From NCBI GenBank assembly GCA_016790225.1, contig JAEUOZ010000012.1, forward strand, positions 45,667-109,666: a DNA stretch of 64,000 nt, given 5' to 3'. The notes beneath the pieces are model-generated. The model searched no databases, was not told the origin of the DNA, and saw only the letters and a list, made by a program, of their open reading frames with translations. Positions 63,835 through 64,000 of this stretch are shown here, piece after piece. Source of the stretch: Rubrivivax sp. (GTDB taxonomy: Bacteria; Pseudomonadota; Gammaproteobacteria; Burkholderiales; Burkholderiaceae). The translations under genes and the position numbers were made by a program. Position 1 is the first letter of the stretch, and each line of letters opens with the position of its first letter.

Positions 63835-64000
63835 CTAAGCGGCCGGGAGCGCTCCGGCCGGCGGCGCCAGTTCCACGCGGTCGCGGCCGCCCTGCTTGGC
63901 CCGGTACAGCGCGGCATCCAGCCGCTGCATGAGCGACTCGGGCGCCTCGTCGCCGCGGTCGGCCACGGCCACGCCGATGGACACCGTCAGCGTCAGGTCG
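63835..64000 (-). CDS. Diguanylate cyclase (GGDEF domain), C-terminal end only
   Basis: Only the last 54 residues lie in the window; the rest continues past base 64000. The visible end carries the late GGDEF-domain motifs VSIGVA and LYRAKQGGRDRV, characteristic of c-di-GMP synthases, followed by ELAPPAGALPAA. The GGDEF signature itself is outside the window, so activity cannot be judged. It is convergent with the S9 peptidase gene. Confidence 0.85.
   Translation of the reverse strand, partial: DLTLTVSIGVAVADRGDEAPESLMQRLDAALYRAKQGGRDRVELAPPAGALPAA

Overview
The window is high-GC, gene-dense DNA from a betaproteobacterium, most likely order Burkholderiales near the Rubrivivax/Leptothrix/Roseateles lineages. 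The evidence is two orphan Bug-type periplasmic binding proteins, the small families DUF3460, DUF1841, DUF3717 and DUF721, the rarA-lolA-ftsK/trxB block, a C-minus ribosomal protein L33, a soluble NAD-dependent formate dehydrogenase (Fds type) and a periplasmic cytochrome c4. It reads as ordinary chromosome: I see no rRNA, tRNA, insertion sequence, phage gene or CRISPR array.

Layout. 0-3.2 kb: Kdo synthesis and LPS export (kdsD, kdsC, lptC) coupled to a short-chain dehydrogenase. 3.4-7.2 kb: a glycine-rich RRM protein, a GMC oxidoreductase, an intergenic stretch with a strong terminator and possible small RNA, and an HDOD protein. 7.2-12.1 kb: Bug protein, a 270-bp nested inverted-repeat element, an orphan ParA ATPase, a ferredoxin-reductase, a second Bug protein and a DciA-like protein. 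12.1-15.7 kb: branched-chain amino-acid ABC transporter (livHMGF order). 15.9-17.6 kb: alanine dehydrogenase divergent from an Lrp/AsnC regulator. 17.6-24.5 kb: rarA, lolA, ftsK, a Crp-type regulator, trxB, rpmB and rpmG. 24.6-30.1 kb: desaturase, rRNA methyltransferase, purN, trpS, a LEA-like lipoprotein and a DUF3717-DUF1289 fusion. 30.2-33.0 kb: CpxP-like Met/His-rich protein with a two-component system. 33.2-37.1 kb: a hypothetical lipoprotein, an OmpA-family protein and a 608-residue protein with about 15 degenerate repeats. 37.1-45.0 kb: formate dehydrogenase (alpha subunit and fused gamma-beta subunit), ApbC and MetRS. 45.2-50.5 kb: SulP transporter, BamE-like lipoprotein, DUF3460, ScpA, LuxR-type regulator, MaoC-like hydratase and a second ParA. 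50.6-54.9 kb: KefF/KefC-like K+ efflux pair, TauE/SafE exporter, nitroreductase and DUF1841. 55.0-57.7 kb: CopZ/CopA copper export. 57.9-64 kb: HD-GYP protein, cytochrome c4, MoxR ATPase, GNAT, S9 peptidase and the end of a GGDEF protein.

How the genes fit together. Several functional units are evident: outer-membrane biogenesis, branched-chain amino-acid uptake with alanine catabolism, formate oxidation to NADH, copper detoxification, and envelope-stress sensing. The least explained parts are the OmpA/repeat-protein pair, the nested inverted-repeat element at 8.3-8.6 kb, the terminator-ended intergenic region at 6 kb, and a change in codon use beginning inside the MoxR gene near 60.6 kb. All assignments come from reading the sequence; no database search was run.
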